Below, in pieces: positions 62,301-64,000 of a DNA stretch of 64,000 bases. This stretch comes from Streptomyces himalayensis subsp. himalayensis (GTDB lineage: Bacteria; Actinomycetota; Actinomycetes; Streptomycetales; Streptomycetaceae). Position 1 is the stretch's first letter, and each line of letters begins with the position of its first letter. The translations under genes and the position numbers were made by a program. The notes under the pieces were generated by a model, which did not search any database, had not been told where the DNA came from, and saw only the letters and a list, made by a program, of their open reading frames with translations. The stretch lies in assembly GCF_013778455.1 (NCBI RefSeq), contig NZ_JACEHE010000022.1:1-64000 (forward strand), given 5' to 3'.

Positions 62301-62857
62301 ACATCGCGGGTGTCGGCTTCGACCTGTACGTACGCATGGTCGGCGAGGCCGTCGCGGACTACCGGGCGTCGCTGGAGGGCGGTGTCGAGGAGGAGCCGCC
62401 GCTCGAGGTCAAGATCGAGCTCCCGGTCGACGCGCACGTCCCGCACGACTACGCGCCGGGCGAGCGCCTGCGCCTGCAGGCCTACCGGGCGATCGCCTCC
62501 GTCAACACGGAGGACGACATCAAGTCGGTACGCGAGGAACTGGTCGACCGCTACGGCAAGTTGCCGGAGCCGGTGGAGAACCTGCTGCTGGTGGCGGGGC
62601 TGCGCATGCTGGCGCGTGCGTGCGGCGTCGGCGAGATCGTGCTGCAGGGCAACAACATCCGCTTCGCGCCTGTGGAGTTGAGGGAGTCCCAGGAGCTGCG
62701 GCTGAAGCGGCTCTACCCGGGCACGGTCATCAAGCCCGCCGTCCACCAGGTGCTGGTGCCCCGGCCGAAGACCGCGAAGGTCGGCGGGAAGCCGCTGGTC
62801 GGGAGGGAACTGCTGGGGTGGACCGGGGAGTTCCTGACGTCGATTCTGGGGTCGTAG
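59327..62857 (+). CDS. mfd: Transcription-repair coupling factor
   Basis: 1,176 residues from ATG 59327; ATG 59318 is three codons earlier. Mfd removes RNA polymerase stalled at DNA damage and recruits UvrAB. N-terminal UvrB-like module (LVGPPAARPFAVAALAR onward; GIVEYPSWETLPHERLSP, RGGILDVFPP), CarD-type RNA-polymerase-interacting domain (about 495-560, GDYIVHEQHGVGRYIEM), SF2 helicase with Walker A GDVGYGKTEIA (about 655), DEEQ box, TMSATPIPRTLEM and VVSTTIVESGIDI-like motif VI region, and the C-terminal TRCF domain (about 1010-1110). Length is normal. Nothing is missing. Confidence 0.97.
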   Translation: MSLHGLLDAVVKDPALAEAVRAATDGNRMHVDLVGPPAARPFAVAALARESNRPILAVTATGREAEDLAAALRSLLPPDGIVEYPSWETLPHERLSPRSDTVGRRLAVLRRLAHPSDDDPETGPVSVVVSPVRSVLQPQVKGLGDLEPVSLRTGQQADLEETVDALAAAAYARVELVEKRGEFAVRGGILDVFPPTEEHPLRIEFWGDDVEEIRYFKVADQRSLEVAQHGLWAPPCRELLLTDDVRQRAAALAERHPELGELLGKIAEGIAVEGMESLAPVLVDDMELLLDVLPKGSMAVVCDPERVRTRAADLVATSQEFLQASWAATAGGGDAPIDVGAASLWSIADVRDRARELDMMWWSVSPFAADEELDADTLKLAMHAPESYRGDTARALADTKGWISDGWRTVYVTEGHGTAARTVEVLGGEGIAARLDQDLGELTPSVVHVACGSIDYGFVDPALKLAVLTETDLSGQKAAGKDGARMPARRRKTIDPLTLEAGDYIVHEQHGVGRYIEMVQRTVQGATREYLVVEYAPAKRGQPGDRLYIPTDQLEQITKYVGGEAPTLHRLGGADWTKTKARAKKAVKEIAADLIKLYSARMAAPGHAFGPDTPWQRELEDAFPYAETPDQLTTIAEVKEDMEKTVPMDRLICGDVGYGKTEIAVRAAFKAVQDGKQVAVLVPTTLLVQQHFGTFSERYGQFPVNVRALSRFQTDTEAKATLEGLRDGSVDIVIGTHRLFSSETKFKDLGLVIVDEEQRFGVEHKEQLKKLRANVDVLTMSATPIPRTLEMAVTGIREMSTITTPPEERHPVLTFVGPYEEKQIGAAIRRELLREGQVFYIHNRVESIDRAAARLRDIVPEARIATAHGQMSEGTLEQVVVDFWEKKYDVLVSTTIVESGIDISNANTLIVERGDNFGLSQLHQLRGRVGRGRERGYAYFLYPPEKPLTETAHERLATIAQHTEMGAGMYVAMKDLEIRGAGNLLGGEQSGHIAGVGFDLYVRMVGEAVADYRASLEGGVEEEPPLEVKIELPVDAHVPHDYAPGERLRLQAYRAIASVNTEDDIKSVREELVDRYGKLPEPVENLLLVAGLRMLARACGVGEIVLQGNNIRFAPVELRESQELRLKRLYPGTVIKPAVHQVLVPRPKTAKVGGKPLVGRELLGWTGEFLTSILGS

Positions 62858-62864
62858 CAGGTAT

Positions 62865-62945
62865 TTACGACTCCGGGTTACGACTCCGCGTCCGGCTCCG
62901 CGTTACGGCTCAGGGTTACGGCTCCGGGGGATTTACGACTCCGGG
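62865..62945. repeat. Degenerate 13-bp tandem repeats after mfd
   Basis: About six copies of TTACGACTCCGGG-like units (62865, 62878, 62891, 62903, 62916, 62932). The last copy contains the stop codon of the convergent TetR gene (TTA at 62933-62935) and encodes its final residues. Confidence 0.75.
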
Positions 62946-63514
62946 GTCGCGCCCGATCGGAACAGCATCCCCGTCAGGGCGCGGAAGACGTCCTCGGGAT
63001 CGCGGTCGCCCACCGGTCCGTCCAGGTTGTGGCTGAGCAGCAGCGTGGCGAAGCCGTGGGCCAGGGACCAGGCGGCCACACCGGCGAGGCGGGCGTCGGG
63101 GCCGCGGCCCGAGGACGGGACGGCGGCCACCGCGGTGCGCAGGCGCTCGCCCGCAAGCGCTCTGGCCGTGGCGAGTTCGAGGTCGTTCTCGCGCAGCAGT
63201 TCCGGTGTGAACATCACCTGGAAGTGGGCCGGGTGCTCGCGCGCGAACCGGACATAGCGCACGCCGGCGTCCCGCAGGTCCTTCGCCTCGTCGAGCGCGG
63301 TGGCCAGCAGTGCGTATCCCTCGGCCGCGATCGCGGTGAGCAGGCCCGTGCGGTCTTTGAAGTGGTGGGCTGGGGCGGCGTGTGACACGCCGGCCCTGCG
63401 GGCAAGGTCGCGCAGGCTCAGCGCGGACGGCCCGTCAGTGGCGATCACATCGAGGGCGGCCGACAGCACGGCCCGCCGCAGGTCGCCGTGGTGGTAGGGG
63501 CGCTGATGGGTCAT
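62933..63514 (-). CDS. TetR-family regulator (WHG-type C-terminal domain)
   Basis: 193 residues from ATG 63514. HTH: RRAVLSAALDVIATDGPSALSLRDLARRAGVSHAAPAHHFKDRTGLLTAIAAEGY (key: GPSALSLRDLARRAGVSHAAPAHHF). The ligand part (YVRFAREHPAHFQVMF, WSLAHGFATLLLSHNL) is of the WHG/TetR_C_33 type. Divergent from the gene at 63634; a duplicated 21-bp sequence in the 119-bp gap is a likely operator pair. Confidence 0.92.
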   Translation of the reverse strand: MTHQRPYHHGDLRRAVLSAALDVIATDGPSALSLRDLARRAGVSHAAPAHHFKDRTGLLTAIAAEGYALLATALDEAKDLRDAGVRYVRFAREHPAHFQVMFTPELLRENDLELATARALAGERLRTAVAAVPSSGRGPDARLAGVAAWSLAHGFATLLLSHNLDGPVGDRDPEDVFRALTGMLFRSGATPES

Positions 63515-63533
63515 GCCCAGCAGACTACGCCGT

Positions 63534-63589
63534 ATCTAGGCATTGACAAGTTCTCGCTTGCGCGGGCAATCTAGTCACTGTCAAGTTCT
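63534..63589. promoter_or_regulatory. Two 21-bp direct repeats in the divergent promoter
   Basis: Copies at 63534-63554 and 63569-63589; both read ATCTAG then CA-TG-CAAGTTCT with three differences, and are 35 bp apart start to start. TTGACA (63544-63549 area) lies in the first. Likely operators for the adjacent TetR protein. Confidence 0.7.
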
Positions 63590-63633
63590 GCGGGTACGGG
63601 TTACTGGCCGGTGGCGCGACGAGGAGCGAAGCC

Positions 63634-64000
63634 ATGTCCGAGAACGTCAGCAAGGCAAGCGGGACGGTGGCGCAGGCCAAGAGGGCCGAGAGGGCCGAGA
63701 GGGTCGAGCTCGGCCGGGTGCGGCAGATGTGGCATCTGCTGGAGCCCCTGCATGCCGTGCTCTACTACGCGCCCGAGTCCTTCGAGGAGGCGGCAGCACT
63801 CGGTTACGGAACGGACGTCCGATGGCCGAGCTATTTCCCGTTCCGGGCGGCCCCGCTGGGCCAGGTCGGCGCCGAGCGCGTGACCTCCGCGTTCTACAGC
63901 TTCAGCCCGCGGATGGTCGCCGAGTACGTCGATCCGGCATGGCGCATAGCCCGGCCCGGCGACGTGCTGAAGGCGCGGGAGCGGGCGATCGACCGCGCCT
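63634..64000 (+). CDS. SCO6745-like family protein (5' part, runs off window)
   Basis: 122 residues seen; ATG 63634 after GAGGAGCGAAGCC. After a charged N-terminal helix, RQMWHLLEPLHAVLYYAPESFEEAAALGYG, YFPFRAAPLGQVGAERVTSAFYSFSPRMVAEYVDPAW and ARERAIDRA match my memory of the actinobacterial SCO6745 family (about 290 residues, mostly helical, function unknown). Possibly regulated by the divergent TetR gene. The 3' part lies outside the window. Confidence 0.75.
   Translation, partial: MSENVSKASGTVAQAKRAERAERVELGRVRQMWHLLEPLHAVLYYAPESFEEAAALGYGTDVRWPSYFPFRAAPLGQVGAERVTSAFYSFSPRMVAEYVDPAWRIARPGDVLKARERAIDRA

Noticed and set aside
58907..62746. Very long minus-strand open frame across mfd
   Set aside because: Only its first-listed C-terminal 91 residues (58907-59182) form a real gene, the antitoxin; the rest is antisense to an intact mfd and has no recognisable domain.

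Overview
The window looks like chromosomal DNA of a Streptomyces or a close relative. It is about 70% G+C with strong third-position GC bias, it uses many GTG starts, and GGAGG-type ribosome sites are common. Typical gene content includes rpfB next to rsmA/ispE, the galTEK operon, SUKH-family immunity genes, ABC-F, a DivIVA-like coiled-coil protein, anaplerotic ppc, and a DUF485/acetate-type symporter pair. From memory, and not checked, the order resembles S. coelicolor SCO3109 (mfd) to about SCO3157 (PBP), read backwards.

Layout. 1-2700: the end of a probable IS200/IS605 transposase, then an island of visibly lower GC with three minus-strand genes (two exported proteins of unknown function and a small secreted metzincin-like protease), then a gene-poor gap. 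2.7-13.8 kb: Ohr, a beta-lactamase-fold hydrolase, an EamA transporter coupled to a YbaK-type deacylase, two tandem penicillin-binding proteins, a ureohydrolase-fold protein with altered metal ligands, a protein O-mannosyltransferase and rsmI. 14-18.7 kb: tatD, rpfB, rsmA and ispE, an arrangement also known from mycobacteria. 18.8-27.6 kb: a secreted subtilisin with P-domain, an acyltransferase-3 membrane protein, a Uma2 nuclease, an ABC-F ATPase, a response regulator with a degenerate receiver, and a sodium/sugar symporter with a small membrane partner. 27.9-31.1 kb: galT-galE-galK, with four-base overlaps, divergent from the symporter. 31-36 kb: regulators (GNAT, LuxR-type, MarR, TetR), trans-aconitate methyltransferase and an acyl-CoA desaturase coupled to its TetR. 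36-43.9 kb: housekeeping genes ppc, pth, rplY/ctc, prs, glmU and tRNA-Gln. 44-45.3 kb: an orphan sensor kinase.

45.4-51.2 kb is the most unusual block. Two divergent transcription units encode a YwqJ-type deaminase followed by a SUKH-3 protein on one side. On the other side are a WHH/EndoVII-like nuclease fused to SUKH-1 and a 1,125-residue Pro/Gly-rich protein with an HxE...CxxxxxxC deaminase module and a SUKH-4-like end. Toxin-type and immunity-type domains are fused in single chains and no secretion signal is visible. A pair of hairpins closes the unit. 51.4-64 kb: a coiled-coil protein, the DUF485/symporter pair, a MacB-like ABC exporter, a RelBE-type toxin-antitoxin pair, mfd, and at the right edge a divergent TetR/SCO6745-like pair with duplicated operator-like sequences.

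Many gene boundaries carry strong hairpin terminators. Short tandem repeats and palindromic elements occur both between genes and, in frame, inside tatD, tam and the deaminase-SUKH gene. Domain names come from reading motifs by eye; no database search was possible.
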